A DNA stretch of 64,000 nucleotides from Mastigias papua (GCA_964019165.1 OZ025269.1:6796669-6860668); one strand, 5' to 3'; counted from the stretch's first letter, positions 1 to 26,968 are shown. Notes: a model not told the origin generated them from the sequence alone. Made by a program: numbers and translations.

Positions 1-530
1 AAATCAAGATGATAGATAAGCTTACAGGATAGCAAACAAGAACACCAAAAGAGTTGTGGGAAGAACCAAGGCTGTATAATGGAACATGATAGAAGAGGAG
101 CTGGAAAAACTGTGGGGGGTCAAAGTAGAGTTTTGAAAATTGCAAAGCCCCACAATAAAGCATCTAAGGATATTAATAATATCAGAGAGGTGAAGGACGT
201 AGACAGTGCGGTACTTAGCAGTGAGGATGATATAGGGTAGGTGGAAAAGTTACCTTGAATAGCTACTGATTGAGGAAAATCCTAGGCATGGTATTAGGGA
301 AAGAGTACCAAGTCAGGGCATAACAATAGCATCAGGAACTAGTAGAGAAGAGATGGTTCCAGCTCTGTATAGAATGAATAAAGGTAAAGCAATGGGGCAG
401 GATAATATCCCAATTGAAGGGTAGAAATTTTTTGGGGAGGAAGGAGTGGATATGTTGAGGCACTTGAAGTAAAAGAGTTATATGGAAGAGGAAATGTCGG
501 TTAAATGGAGGACAGTACAATTGTACGTAT
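1..530 (+). mobile_element. Non-LTR retrotransposon remnant, N-terminal reverse transcriptase
   Basis: Plus-strand translation around 340-510, allowing stops, gives a decayed LINE reverse-transcriptase stretch with MNKGKAMGQDNIPIEG, then FFGEEGVDMLRHL and MSVKWRT. This is the conserved 'NGKAxGPDNIPxE...' block before the RT fingers. Several in-frame stops and no continuous ORF make it a dead fragment. It is cut by the left window edge. The exact clade was not resolved. Confidence 0.6.
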
Positions 531-639
531 ATTGGTGCTTTTAGCGACTCTGTCTCTTTCAGCACTAGGATAGAGGTTCCAGGTCTTTATGGTCTATAAC
601 TGTACTGTAGTCAGTGGCTATCCTCCAATTTAAACTCTG

Positions 640-2760
640 ACACCAAAATCTCCAATTCTCAAATCCTCATGCACTCTTCCTCACTGAAACTAAGCTTAGA
701 CCACTCGACCCTAATGACCGTCCTGTTTCCTCATCCCATATGCGCAGGATATGAGCTCTTTTCTTACCTAATGATGGTGCTTGTGCATTCATGTGTTCTG
801 ATGTACAAAGCTGATGATTAACTCAATTTTAACTCTCGAGTACCGGTTTTCAACTCATCTGGCTGGAAATTTCTCTTCTTAGTACTTTAAAGTTCATTTA
901 CACTCTATATTGTTCACCATGCTCAAATACTTATGGCCTTCTATTTGATCATTATCTGAATCAATTGATGCCAATACTCATCAATCTCCACGTTCTGAAA
1001 TCACTATCCTTGGTGACTTCAATGTCTACAATTCAGACTGGTTTGCCTACTCTTCAAATATTACTAATCCTGCTGGTTGAGATGCAGAAGCCTTTGCGAA
1101 TGTGAACAACAACTCTGGCTCTTCTTCATGCACCCCTTCGCCTAAGGCCAGCTTTTCTGCAACTGTCTTTGCTTCCATATCCAATCTGGGCAATGAAGAA
1201 TCCCAACCTCTTCTCTACCATACTTCAACCAACACAATGCTGCCTATTAACTTCTCAACACACAACAATTGTAAAACCCTTCTGAAGCTCAACATCTCTA
1301 AATCTAAAGGCCTGATGGTATACCAGTCTTAGTTCCTACATCCAGTGCCCTGAACTCATCCCTTTGTTCATTAAACTCTTTTTTAGCTTTCTTACTCTAC
1401 TGGTATATTTCCTTCTTCTAGGGAAGTTGTCCACATTTTCCCTATCCCCAAAAGAGGACAGGTCTGACCCTTCGACATATTGCCCAATTGCACTTACTTC
1501 AATCATCTCTACGACTATGGAGATTATCATCACCAAACAACTGCTTACTTCGTTGAAACAAACACCTTTCTTTCTGATCACCAGTATGGTCTTCGATAAG
1601 CCAGATCTACTGGTGGTCTTCTAGCCTACACTGGTCATGCTTGGTCCACTGCTCTAGCATCCTTTGGTGAGGGCAGAATGATTTCTCTTGATATCTCCAA
1701 AGCCTTTGATCATGCCTAGCACAAAGGTCTCTGTGAATGGATTGCTAGCTTACTATCTGACAGATCAATTGCAATTAGGGTTGCTGGCTTCCTCTCTGAA
1801 TCTCATTCCATCAACTATGGTGTACCCCAGGGCTCTGCTATATCGCCTGTTTTATTCATCCTCTTCGTAGATGACTTAGTTTCCTCTATGTCTTCTAGTA
1901 TTTACTCTTTCGCTGATGAAAGTGATCTAAGTTCATCTTTGTCATCTAATCAACAACACATTTCCTACTCCAATGTTTCACCGTATCATTACACCTCAAC
2001 TTAACTTCTCACCAATGACTTGTCAAATATAGAGAAGTAGGGTAATGACAACCTTGTTAAGTTCAATGAAGGAAAGATGACAAAAGTTATTATTTCATGT
2101 AAATATCACCAAGATCCCCCTTGTATTCTTGAGAGGTAATGAACTGGACATTTCATCCTCTTTCACTCAGCTTGGTCATTCAGTCTCATCTAATCTCACA
2201 TGGAAACCCCATATCCACACCATTGCTAAACATGCATCTCAGAAACATGGCTTCTTTTTCAGATTTCGTAGCTTTTTCTCTCCTCAGCTACTGACTATAT
2301 ACAAACCTCAGATTTGTCCTTCTCTGGAGTACTACTCCAATATTTGGGGTGGTGCTCATAAATCTTCTCTATATCTTCTTGGCAAAGTCCAGTCCAAAGC
2401 CATCCATCTCATCAATAAGCCAAATCTTATCTAGCCTCTCCAATCTCTTTCATCTTTGTCTGGCAGCAGATCTTTACATTTTCTATTGAAACTTTCATGG
2501 ACATTGCTCACTGGAAATCAAGAATAGTATTCCTGATCCACTGAGGCATGTTTGACCCACCAGAAGCTCTACTGAACCCACCTTTCCCAAGTCATACTAC
2601 CTGATCCATGAGCTCTTTCCTACAAATCTTCCTTCACTCTAAGAACTTATTAACAACTTTGAAAGACCTTGCCCTCCAGTTTCTTTCCTCAATCCTACAA
2701 CATATCTTGCTCCAAATCTAATATCAACAAACCTAATCTATCTCTATATCTTAACTTCCT
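640..2760 (+). mobile_element. Decayed LINE (jockey-superfamily-like) ORF2 remnant
   Basis: Reading three frames together recovers an endonuclease tail and RT. Around 1430-1500 is 'PKEDRSDPSTYCPIALTSI', the RT 'RPIAL' block. Around 1680-1730 is 'ISLDISKAFDHA'. Near 1810-1870 is a GVPQGSxxSPVLF-type block, and near 1900-1920 'YSFADE', in which the catalytic DD is mutated to DE. The block at 2129-2434 matches the C-terminal 'ELDISSSFTQLGHSVSSNLTWKPHI' region, followed by 'PSLEYYSNIWGG'. Many frameshifts and stops; non-functional. Different LINE from the 1-530 fragment judging by sequence style. Confidence 0.75.
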
Positions 2761-2924
2761 TTTCTTCCTTTGTTGGGGCTTTATGATAGGCTTCATGGTC
2801 TTTCCTTGACATTGCATACTAAGCAATGTTGCCTATATTTAAGTAGTAGCAGAGGCAGACAAACACATCTGTCTTCAAAAACACTCAGCAAAGACTGATT
2901 CAAAACAGCACAGAATTACAATTC

Positions 2925-3010
2925 TGAATGTGCTTGAAGTCCATTTGAGACTTATGCTAGTAGTTAGACCTGCAATGATACATGGATTGGAAACATGGGA
3001 GAAAAAAGTG
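2925..3010 (+). mobile_element. Short LINE C-terminal fragment
   Basis: The stretch reads 'VVRPAMIHGLETWE' in the plus strand, the conserved post-RT block of some LINE families. It is a short isolated scrap beside the EF-hand gene intron. Confidence 0.45.
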
Positions 3011-3138
3011 TACAGCAGCAAATGACATATGTTGTACAATTTAACATCCTAAGGTGGCTCTAAAGTCATGAATACTTGCCCAATGTCTGCTGAAATTTAA
3101 CATATGCTAGCATAATTGGCAATACAATAATATCTTAC

Positions 3139-5964
<2,826 letters not shown>

Positions 5965-6336
5965 TTATACAGTGGAGTGCAAGCTCCGCCTACTATCAGG
6001 TCAACTATGTCGCTTTTTATTCTTGTAGGTGAAGCAAGGATTAACTAGCAACCTGAAAATTCATAAATATTTGATGAAGAGTGTCAACTCTGACATAAAT
6101 CCAACCGACTAGCTGTCATAGTAACAGTCATCACAATATCTCACGAAACCAAGGCTAAAAGTCTTCGGTAACCCTGTAACAAGCGATTAAACTATGGTAA
6201 CCCTGTTTACTTACAAATAGGATACTGGATAGTGCTTCAAGAGGGTTCATTTACTATAGGCTCATGAAAAAACTGCAACGTCTGATGAGTCTGCAGGAAA
6301 CGACCTACAATTTGCGAAATAAAATTACTCGAACTA

Positions 6337-7350
<1,014 letters not shown>

Positions 7351-7379
7351 TATAGAGGATGATTGATGTAAATGGTCAA

Positions 7380-10300
7380 GAGTTAGCAATAACTCTGTTA
7401 CCAAGTTTGGCTGATGCGTATATACCTTTGAAAACAGAATTGGATGTGGTTGGAAATCTGTCATTGGAGAGGGTCAACGGTATGCTACTTAATGATTTTG
7501 AGCGCAAAAAGACATGAAGATTCCGTGCCTGCAAAACGGCATTATAATAATATCAAAAATTTTTGGCAGTCCTAATGTACATCATTCGAAACTTAGTACA
7601 TTAGGTGCTTCACAATGGTTACTTTAAAGAGCAAAGTCATTAAGCGAGCGAATACCCTAAAAGGAAGGAGTGAAATTTAAGTGGTCTAAGTACTCTGTCG
7701 ATGTCCACAAATTCAGCGCATAGTATTGGAGAGAATGGTGATAATCAAATTGGAAACGAAGAACTCTGTATACACGTGAAAATATATTAACATCTAAGTC
7801 TTGTTGGGTAGAAGACTCTGGTCCTAGGCAACATATGTCGTATGAGAGACTCGCTGTCTGATTTTGCAACATGTAAACAACCGAGCAGTATTTATTATTT
7901 TAAGCGATAACCGTGCAATAAGTGCTAATGAGAAAGGTATCTATCGATTTACCACTGATTTTGAAGGAAATTTGCCGAAAATTGAACTTGAACTGTATTT
8001 GCCAGATGTTGAAAATTGAACTTGAACAGTATTTATTTGCAAGGTAGGAAATTAAACTGCATTTGCCAGATATTGGAAAAAGCTCCGTGCGTGCAAAGAT
8101 AAAACTTGGCCTCCACAGTTGAATTTGACAGTGACAAATGTAAAATTTCACGAAATTCAAAATTTTTGGGAATTACAGAAGAAGAAGTCAAACTGTATGT
8201 CTTACTGCAAGCTTAATTCTTCTAATCAACCAAACACAGTTAATTGTACGTCCAACTTAAATTTGGCACTGTAGATATGGACATTTGGGAACTGAAATTT
8301 TGTAAAATTATCTTATCATAATATGGTTGTTAGACAGCCAGCTAGTCATCGGATGAAAAAGCAGTCTGTGAAAGCTGCATCATAGGAAACAATATAGATT
8401 GCCTTATCGAAAGAGTTCATCCACTGCAACAACTGATGTTTTGAAATTAGTGCACAGTGAGGTGTATGGGCCAATGAGTATCCCCTCTCTTGGTGATTCA
8501 AGGTGTCATTTATTATATCACACGATATGCTTGTGTATATAACATGACGCAGAAATCTGAAGTATTGGATAATTTTACAGAATATGTCAATCAAGTGGGC
8601 AACATCACAGACAACTGAGTTAAAATTTTGCAAAGTGACAATGTACTTGAATACTATTCAGATTCATTTAATTAATATTTGAAGCGACAAGTTATCAGTC
8701 ACAGTACAACTGTATCATACAGTCAAGTCCAAAAAAGCCTGGCAGAGCGTATGAATTGCAACTTGATGGAGTTTGCTTGGTGAATGATGCAGCATGCAAA
8801 TGTTCCCATTCAACTCTGAGCAGAAGCAGCTAATACTGTTTACATTTGAAAAATCGATGTCCTTGTGTGACAGTGAAGTACAAAACACACTATCAATGAA
8901 AAGCCAGATTTGTCAAATTTGAAACTATTTGGGTGTTCTGCTTTTGTATACATTCCACTTCAAATTCGCAAGAAGTTTGATGCAAAATCGGAGAAAACAA
9001 TCCTTTTTGGTTACCCTGAAGGAACCAAAGGCTATAAGCGCTATGATCCTGCTAAAAGGCACTTTGTTCACAATAGAGATATCATCGCCGCATGCAGAAA
9101 TTTTTATGATATTGAGAGATCAAAGCTGTCAAGTTCAAACACTCGCTTCAACAATCCTGATATCCTCACTGATGAAGGAAGAGCCAATAGTTGTGGTGAC
9201 ACAACGTTTTATGAAAACTCCACAGTGGGAGAAATGTATGAAGACAGCTTTATGGAAGAAATCGAAAACCTTCCTCCACTGAGAAAACGCTAAGCCTCCT
9301 GGTAGAATTATCGATAAAAATTTGTATGCTGCAGATACTCTGACAGCTGATATAAATGAGCCAAGTAACATCTATGAAACATGGAGAGAAGAGTACTGTA
9401 CTAAATGAAAGGAAGCAACAGCTTCTGAATATCAATCACTATTAAGCAATCGTAGCTAGGGTTTTGTTCTATTGCTTTAGTTGTTAGCCTCCGGATCCTT
9501 AATGTTAAGCACAACACCTATGCTTATTTTAATAGAATTAATGCTCGTCTTGTCGCTCAAGGATAGTCACAAGTATTGCAGTTGTACGATGCAGTTCAAT
9601 AAGATCTCTGTTAGCCATGGCACATACATGAGATTGGGAAGTGCATCAGAAGGCGTCGAAGACTGCCATTCTGCGAGGTATCTTGATGAAGAGATTTACA
9701 TATAGCAGCCTGTCGCTTTGTTCACGAGGAGGGAATGAATAGTGTGTGCAAGTTAAACAGAAGCAAATATGGCCTAACGCAAGATGCACGCTGTTGGAAC
9801 TTTACAATTGATACTTTCGTAAAGTCAGATAGCTGCAAGATTCATTTATGTATATAAAGTCAGGAACGCAAGGCAATGGTAAGATTGTAGATTACTGTTC
9901 TCGCTCTTTAAGTGGACATTATATTGTTGTATCTAACAACACTGATATGTTGATGAAGGAGATTTCAACTTAGGACAGGGTTCAATGTTGAAGATCAAAT
10001 TGAAGTACATTATGTTCTTGGCATATCTGTGAAACGAAATCGAAAGTTTAGAACACTTTCTATCAGTCAGCCAAAAATAGCTAGACGACATTCTAAAGAG
10101 ATTCAAGATGGATAAATGTAAACCCTTTATCTACACCATTGGAGCAAGGCAGAAAATTTCAACACCTACCTAAAGATCGGAATCCTGTTGATCCCCAAGA
10201 ATATAATGTTTGTCGGTCGTTTGACATATGCAACTACGGCTACATGGCCAGATCTTGCTGCAAGTTTGCGGTACATTCAAGCACAACTGAATTATGGTCT

Positions 10301-10760
10301 CATTCTCTGCTAATGACAGTAGTAAAAGTGGTAGTTTGTTCTTCTGATGTAGATTGAGCGAGGAATTTAGATACTCGAAACTCAACACCAGAATATGTCT
10401 TTTATATTCAAAACAACACTACCAGTTGGCGTATTAAGAGACCAGCTTCTGTGGCTAAATCTCCCAGAGGAGCTGCGTACATCGCAAAAAGTGGAGAAAG
10501 TCGAGAAATTGTCTGGATTAGAGGATTACTAGCTGATATCGGTATTGAGCAGAAACACCCATCAATAATTTTGGAAGAAAATCAGGGAACAATAGAACTA
10601 GCAAACACTAAATTTCACAATCATAGGAAATACATTGATGAGCAATTTCATTTTGCCAGAGAGCAATTGAATTCAAAGATTGTATCTATGAAATACTGTC
10701 CAACCGAGAATATATTAGTGGACATCATGACAAAATACCCCCAAAACATTACTTTTTAAA
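7380..10760 (+). mobile_element. Decayed Copia (Ty1-like) retrotransposon gag-pol
   Basis: Order fits Copia. A gag fragment at about 7380-7500 reads ITLLPSLADAYIPLKTELD. Integrase core debris lies at 8400-8900. The integrase C-terminal region at 8910-9293 reads NLKLFGCSAFVYIPLQIRKK and ILFGYPEGTKGYKRYDP. A broken RT follows at about 9480-10400, and RNase H at 10451-10759 reads RGAAYIAKSGESREIVWIRG, then LANTKFHNHRKYID and YCPTENILVDIMTK. Gag to RNase H in this order with integrase before RT defines Copia rather than Gypsy. It is full of stops and frameshifts and is inactive. Flanking LTRs could not be paired by eye. Confidence 0.8.
10451..10759 (+). pseudogene. Copia RNase H domain fragment
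   Basis: Best-preserved open piece of the plus-strand Copia. It carries the conserved 'SREIVWIRGLL' and 'NHRKYIDEQFHFAREQ' blocks, with 'VDIMTKYP' near the C-terminus where intact Copia elements have 'AD.LTK'. The upstream RT is broken, so this is a pseudogene fragment. Confidence 0.75.
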
Positions 10761-11054
10761 ACCCTAGAGACCAATTAGGAGAACAAGGGAACTAATTGAC
10801 TCGCAGATAAGTGGCAATCTTTACTATCGTTATCTACATAGCGTAGGTATCAAGTGGAACTTTTTGAACATATGATACCTGCATTACGGATATATGAGCA
10901 TTGCCCATAGATTCTATTATCTTAGATGTATTGGTCTAATAGAAAGACAAGTTTTGGTGCTTCATATAGTCTGCCGTTCGTTCGGTGACATCATTCATTG
11001 TTCGATGTTGGTGCGTATCATCATTTAACCTGCAGAGGACACGGAGGCTGAGAG
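10761..11054. other. Flank downstream of Copia, nothing recognised
   Basis: Short AT-rich stretch that could contain a degraded 3' LTR of the Copia. No paired copy was found upstream. Confidence 0.4.
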
Positions 11055-11192
11055 AGGAGAAGGGTATTGCAATGTGTCAACAGTTGATGTACACCCTAGG
11101 GGTTTTTGTATAATAATGTCATCAGGAGAAGGCTATTGCAATGTGTCAACAGTTGATGTACACCCTAGGGGTTTTTGCATAATAATGTCATC
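11055..11192 (+). repeat. Tandem duplication, 2 x 69 bp
   Basis: Two nearly identical 69-bp units beginning AGGAGAAGG at 11055 and 11124. They share TATTGCAATGTGTCAACAG and CACCCTAGGGGTTTTTG, with few substitutions. Non-coding. Confidence 0.9.
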
Positions 11193-12909
11193 AGGTGGTA
11201 AGTCTAGGCAGTCTTATGAGAATGATATGATGCACAATACTCTTCGGATCATTGGGTTATTTTTTAAATTTGATTCTGCCTCCAAACATATTACACTATG
11301 TTGACTGTACTCAGACTCTACCCTGAATATACAACACAGATTACATAGATATATACAGAAACGATATGATGTAAAACTATCTTGACTATACATACGAAAG
11401 CAAATTAACAGAAGAGCTGATTTGGTGAGAAGCTGAGGTGAATAGAAGTAAACAAAGGAGATGGGAAGATGATGTGACGTAGATTTATGTGTTTGTGATT
11501 AATTGCAGGTGTAAATGGATGACTGGCCAGGTTTAGGGAAACTGAATGTGGATGAATGGATAGGAAGGAAACGTCGATTGATTGAGAGCTTGCTCTATTA
11601 TGATTATTAGTATTCATCGATTGCTATATGCTATGCGTTCTATTATATACTATGCTCATTGCAGCTCGTCTTTGCCTAAGTTCTATCAGAGCTCTCCGGA
11701 TTGAGGGGGTGTGTATCAAAACACGAAGAGGCTCCAAATTGATAGCCACTTAGACACCCAACCCTTTGCTATGCTAGCAAGGGCAGATCTTGATGCTGCA
11801 AACGCAAGAGTTTACTTTAGCTAATAATACTCGGATAAACGAGGGATTGGATGGTAATGAAACAATAAAAACGTGTGACTCTTTTCAGATGCGTTATCAT
11901 ATAGTCTTTTAAATAGAAATGAGTAATGATATATGAAGATATTGCATTTTATTCACTATATATATAACCATTAAACGATTAGTCATCCTCCTTATCACTA
12001 ATGTAAGCACATTCCTCCTCCCATGCAGCAGAACGTGGACAGACAAGAAGCTCAACGTAATCCATGAGATTCACCCACAAAATATCGAGTTTGTTCTCAC
12101 GTTAGGGGACAAAATCATAACCTACATCAAATGAAAGCTTTCTGTTACAAAAATGTATATAAGCTTCTCCACAATAACTTTGTATCTCGGAGACTGAAAT
12201 GTCAATAGGGCACTGATTTTGGGGGCAGATTGTTAGGACCTTTACCAAGTCCTCTTATTTTCGAACAATATGTGAGAAGTCGTTTTGTTGTTGTTGTTGT
12301 TGCATGTTGTACTACTTTATTTTGAGTAGGCTATTAAATCTAGCATTTTCAGCTGATTTAGGCCTACTGTGCATGCCGCATCCAGACATGGAACCGGAGT
12401 GAGTTGACTTGGTCGTATATCTGGAAAGTCGCCCAACCAGTTGCCAACATAATACAGCCAAGCTTAACTTCAGCTAGCTAACGGAAGCTAGCAGAGCCGC
12501 TTTGCAGTTGCAATGGAAAAACTTGTTTTGAGATTGCATCATTTCCTATTTTATGTACTTTGTTGAGGCAGTGCGTTTGCTTTGTTCTTAATAAGACCAC
12601 ATCAGCTGGATGAAAGCATCTGTATCTAGTCAATCCCAAAACTGTGATTTGTATGTTCCACACCAAAAAGATGAATTGCACTATCAATATGATACACGAG
12701 AGAGCATTGCGAATTGCGCATGAGGACATTACTTCCAGTTTTTCAACCTTACTAGAAAGAGATAGATCGGCAGCAAACACCAAAAGAATGTGCAACCTCT
12801 AATAATTACGGTGTTCAAAATCATTAATCATTTAAGCCTTAGTTATAGGGAAGAAATTTTTCTGCATAGAAGTGTCGCATATGATTTAGGAAATGCTAAT
12901 ACCATGGCA
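11193..12909. other. Unassigned AT-rich stretch
   Basis: No host exon or transposon domain could be supported on either strand. It contains a short (TTG)n run near 12281-12305. The minus ORFs at 11405-11617 and 12478-12795 show no recognisable family. Confidence 0.5.
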
Positions 12910-13177
12910 AAAAAGGTAAAGGTTAGTCCCGTATACGATCCCGTACGTTGGGGAGTGCCTGATGGAGAGGACACTTATCATGAGCCGTCGGCATAGTGAG
13001 GCAGGGTGGCAGGTTCCTTACTTCCCCGCCTTTAACTTCCCCAGTGTTGCCACCAGGTAACCATTTGCTGCTGGGTGGACAGTGAGCGAGCAGCTCACCT
13101 TTGGCCAGAGGGTTCGGCTGGAAGCATCGATGGTTTGCTTAGCAGTCAAGCGCTTTAACTACTTGGCCACTCGCCCA
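12910..13177 (-). mobile_element. tRNA-derived SINE, copy 1
   Basis: Reverse-strand head has a tRNA-like A box (GTGGCCAAGTAGTTAAAGCG) and a degenerate B box (GATGCTTCCAGCC). The body follows, including CCAGCAGCAAATGGTTACC and a TGCCACCCTGCCTCA region. It is colinear with the copy at 22838-23104 over the whole length. The orientation call rests on the tRNA-like head at the high-coordinate end. Confidence 0.8.
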
Positions 13178-15127
13178 TAATAGTAATGATGGAGCTGAAA
13201 CAATTAGATATAGAGGACAGCGCACCCGGCAATCCATCCATAGGAAATTAAGAACTCAACTTCGGTCCATCAATTCAAGAAAAAGAAGTGGACCTTGGAA
13301 TAGTAGCTGTGATTGCAGACAGCTCATTAATTTGTTTTGCTTTTGTAGGGTCACACAATCTGCCAACAAATTGAACACATAGCACTCAAAAATGTATGCA
13401 GATATTTTTCAAACATGGGAGCCACGTCAGTATTGTATGCAAAATGTGATCATACACCCACAAACAAAATGTCTAGGAATAACTCCGTGCGATTAGGTTG
13501 TCCGCAGCACCAGAAGATTGCTGCAACTGCCAGGAAAAATAGACCTCATTCAGCATTCTTGCAGCATCTACAGCATTTCAAATTTCACGCCGGCAATGCC
13601 AGGAGAATGCGTTCCGATACAAAAAATTTGTGCCTGCGATACGGGGAGTGTGGCAATTAGACGACGGCAGAGTGCTATTTCAAGCAGCTTTACTGTAGCT
13701 ATGGTCATGTGGAAACCAGATGTAAACCGTTAATGGAAAATTACGACCTTGGTCAAAAAGTTTGATGCATTGTTGAAGTCTCCAGTGGAATGACCCTACG
13801 TGCAAGCAGAGTATTGTTCATTCGTAAATGCACCAGGCTTACTGTCGTTTGTAAGGTTTGACCAAACGTTGTGATAATGTAATTCAGGTGTGATAGAGGC
13901 CTATTCCTTAAATACTTCTAGATGAGGCACATCCAATCTGCTATCTAGTCGAATGATGACAACACTTGTGCCTAATTTCTAAAACGGTCACAGACTGGAG
14001 TAAAGATCGTGCTATTATAACAAGCGGTGATCTGACATTTCAGCTTCGTTCTAATCAGATAGTAGACCTAACATTGATTATGAAATAACAAAACTGCAAT
14101 AACACACAAAAAGTTTGCTTCAAGTTTGCATTACAAGACCCAACAAAAACACGACAGGAAACTGTTGGGTGCCTAATAGAGTGGAGAGTTCGAATGAATG
14201 GGGGTTGGAAAAATCCAAACCTAACAAACAGGATTAGGAGAAAATCTCCAAGAACGTAATTTATTGGAAAAAACTCTTAAAAAACGAAGTGAAAGATTGA
14301 AACAAAACTAAACAACATAACATGGGTGACCAGGGCGATCTTCTTAAGTGTACTTGCACATCGAAGTACCTCCTCTAAAATTGTCATGAATGGGGACTTA
14401 CATAAGAATTAATAGGCGGGGGACAGGAATAAACCTGTCCTTTAAAAGCTTTAAAAATTTCGTAACAGGGAGGACATCTATTTGGCACCCAAAAGAACAC
14501 AGGAAGGAAGAGGGATGCATGAACAGCGTATTCGGGCACAATATGGAAGAGGGTCCTGACAACACGTGTATACATGTGGAATATTAAATTTATACACTGA
14601 CAAAACATAACTCTGTCCTTGTATATAAGAGACAATACGGTGGTTCCAAGGGAATAAAAATCAGATTGAAAATCATGCATTAAAAACCTGGGGATGTGGG
14701 GCAAATGCGAAAGTACATAAGCAGGCACGGATTAACCTAACATGCACGTGCTTGAGTACACGGAGTAAGGGGTCGAAAGTCTTCCAAATTATTTTCGTAT
14801 AGACTATTGAATGACTCCTACCTTATAGTTAATTAAAGAGTGTTACTAAATATCCAAATAAAATCTGAAAAGTCATTGATAACTGTGGATGTTCTAAAAG
14901 TCATCGGTAGTCATTTGCCACAAAATGCCAAGTTATGCCATAATTCTACTTGACCATCCCACCTTTTTGACAAAAAATTTACCTAGTCAATGTCCCGCTG
15001 TCAAAATTCCATACATAATTGATTGCATCAAGTAAACAGCTGAGGACCATTCGCAATGAAAAAATGTAACGAACTCCATTTCAACATGGCTATTAATATG
15101 AAAATAAGAAAGGTACCAAATTAATAA
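13178..15127. other. Unassigned; contains NAA30 3' flank
   Basis: No gene is supported. The segment next to 15127 is the 3' UTR and flank of NAA30. ORFs at 13415-13733 and 14384-14728 lack family resemblance and look like chance ORFs. Confidence 0.5.
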
Positions 15128-24575
<9,448 letters not shown>

Positions 24576-25959
24576 ATTTTGACTATATGCTAGGCTTGGT
24601 TACAGGGTTAGGCCAACCTGAGTTATCAAAATAGGCTCGATCTAATTCCAAACTATAAGATCGAATTATATCCTAAAATAGTAAAATATATCTATATTCC
24701 AACTATATTTTGGTATCTTTCCACATAAGAGGTCGTGAGCGTTTGTTAATACTATGAAAATGAAACTTAAGCAAATCCAAATTACACAACAGCACCCAGT
24801 CGTTTCCTCTGAACACCCAACAACCAAAGTCATTTTACAACTTCAGCCTCACGTTTGTAGAGTCAGATTGAGGCTGACAGCAAATGGGCTCGGTCATTTT
24901 TTTAGAGCAGTGCAGTGGTCCACCCCCATGGTTAGGTCACTGACCAGTGAGTTCGATGCATGATACCAGCAGCCTGTTCCAAGGCTATACCTTTGTCTAA
25001 GAACCAAGCACGGCCTTCATGCTCTTACTGATTATCTAAACTGATAGTTTACATAGTTGATCTATTTGAAAGGATAGACATCGCAGCTTGCGAGTCAAAG
25101 AGTAAGAACGGTTTTATCCAAATAAGACCAAGAACGGAACTCGCTCACCTCACCATCAGATTTAGGGACCTAGCAGACTGTGGTATGATTCCCCCAGAGA
25201 TAAAGAGCAAAGAACCTTGGAAAACTTCAAAAAAAAGCTAAAATCATGCGGTCATAAACTATATTTAGTCCAAGTCGATTATGGATAGTTGGCGACAACA
25301 TTTCATGGACTCACGTTATAAATATTTTTACAAACTTCAAGAGAAACACGATCTTTCCTTATTTTTCATATGTTTTTACAACATTGATAAAGAACATTGT
25401 TTTGTTCTACTTATGGCAGGTCCATATCAGCCCTATGTATTATATTGTAAGAGAAACGCGAATAAAAGCGAAATCATATAGTAAGCTTCGATCATAACTT
25501 GAGAAGAATAAACAGCATGTGCGATACACTCGATTGAGCATAGAAGTGCCCGAAGAACAATAGAAAAATACAATAAGAAAAGCTTATTTTCTTAAAATTT
25601 GGGGATCTTGTATGATAAATTATATCTTATGATTGATCAAGCTGTAAAAGCAAATGGGAAACTCTCACCTAATATAACTATTAATCGTCATGCATAATTT
25701 TTTAGGTTATGGGATCCGAACCAAAAGCAATTGGGAAAATCATTGTTACCAACAGAAATTGCTTAACGAATGAGTACCCTTTAGTAATGCAAAAAAGGAA
25801 GTATAACGCAGATAATGCTGCTCGTCGAGTTGATGATGTATGAGAAAGCTGCAGCAGTTCAGAAGTCACTAAATGGTATACCATAGGATGCTCGAGACAT
25901 GGTCTAGCTCATTGTTTATGGATAGATTGTGAGAATGAGACGGCTTGTTCAATTGACTT
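24576..25959. other. 5' flank of NAA30 and unassigned sequence
   Basis: Presumed NAA30 promoter lies just above 24575; no TATA or CpG signal is convincing. At 25100-25260 the plus strand reads IRPRTELAHLTIRFRDLADC and PPEIKSKEPWKTSKK, weakly like the extreme C-terminus of a LINE. The rest is unassigned. Confidence 0.4.
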
Positions 25960-26320
25960 TTTGTTTCTTGTATAAAAGAAATAGAAGAATGTATATTAGA
26001 AATAGGAGACTTAAATCAGGCAAAAGCTAAGAAACATGTGAGAAATACAGGCTGATTGAGTTAAGCTTCAGCACTACTGCTTTTGCATTGAAAAGAAGAC
26101 TTCGGCATTTCAAAGTATCGGATAAAAAACTTTGGCGAAAAGATTTTAGGACAATATTTTGACTGTTGCAGACAAAATTCCACCCAATTTTCAAAATTTT
26201 CAGCACCAATTAGAATGATACTCTTGATCCCTTTATACCGTAGGAAGCTAAAACAATGTTGTATGGGGAAATGAAATATAAGAAATTTACGTAGCTGCAA
26301 TAGAATTAACGAAATGAACA
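25960..26320. repeat. Degraded copy of a 'AAGAAACA' MITE (tentative)
   Basis: Contains TTGTTTCTTGTATAAAAGAA and TTAAATCAGGCAAAAGCTAA, similar to segments of the MITE at 61147-61494 (TTCAAGTCAGGCAAAAAATA). No matching terminus identified on the right. Confidence 0.4.
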
Positions 26321-26902
26321 TCGGAATTACAGTCTAAGTAGAATATGTGATAAGGAGATATTTTAAACTTAAAGTCATAATCGATTAGACTCTGTATATG
26401 ATCATATAGAAGCCCAAGAACCAGAGGGGGTGGATTGGCTTCATGACAGAAAAACGTACATTGATATCTATTGCGTATACATTTGAGCCTTCGTTCAACC
26501 GTTTAGTGCTTTCTCTGCTATGCCAAGCTTCAAATTTTTCATTTAAAAATCAGTTTGCTTTTATGTTACTTGTCAAATCTAGAGGCTAAAACTAATGGGT
26601 CAAATTTGGTAGGACAAACACTGGTATGCATTGGACCCCTCGATGAGATCAATTATAGCTAGAGTTTTCTGTCTTTTGAAGACATCAAATAGAAACAATG
26701 CTGTTTTGATTATCCTTGTGCTTCAATTCTTCCTTTCTTCCTTCTATGTATAGGAAAATGACCTTGTGCAATGACTTTAAACAGAATGTTTTCATAACTA
26801 GACTCAAGGGCGGTCAAAATGGGATGAGAATGGTTTTCTCCGACCTTAATGAAGAATAAAATAGTTAGCGGTAACAAGTAGGAAAGGCTACGTTGGGTGG
26901 AC

Positions 26903-26968
26903 ATCAAGTACTATTAGAATATCACGTAACAGTACTATCAAGTACTATTAGAATATCACGTAACAGTT
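26903..26968 (+). repeat. Tandem duplication, about 2 x 34 bp
   Basis: TCAAGTACTATTAGAATATC followed by ACGTAACAG occurs at 26905 and again 34 bp later. Confidence 0.85.

Noticed and set aside
12478..12795. 105-residue minus ORF with hydrophobic patch
   Set aside because: No homologous motif, no splice context; likely chance.
24905..24965. tRNA-like stretch with GTTAGGTCACTGACCAGTGA
   Set aside because: A and B boxes are weak and no repeat partner was found in the window.
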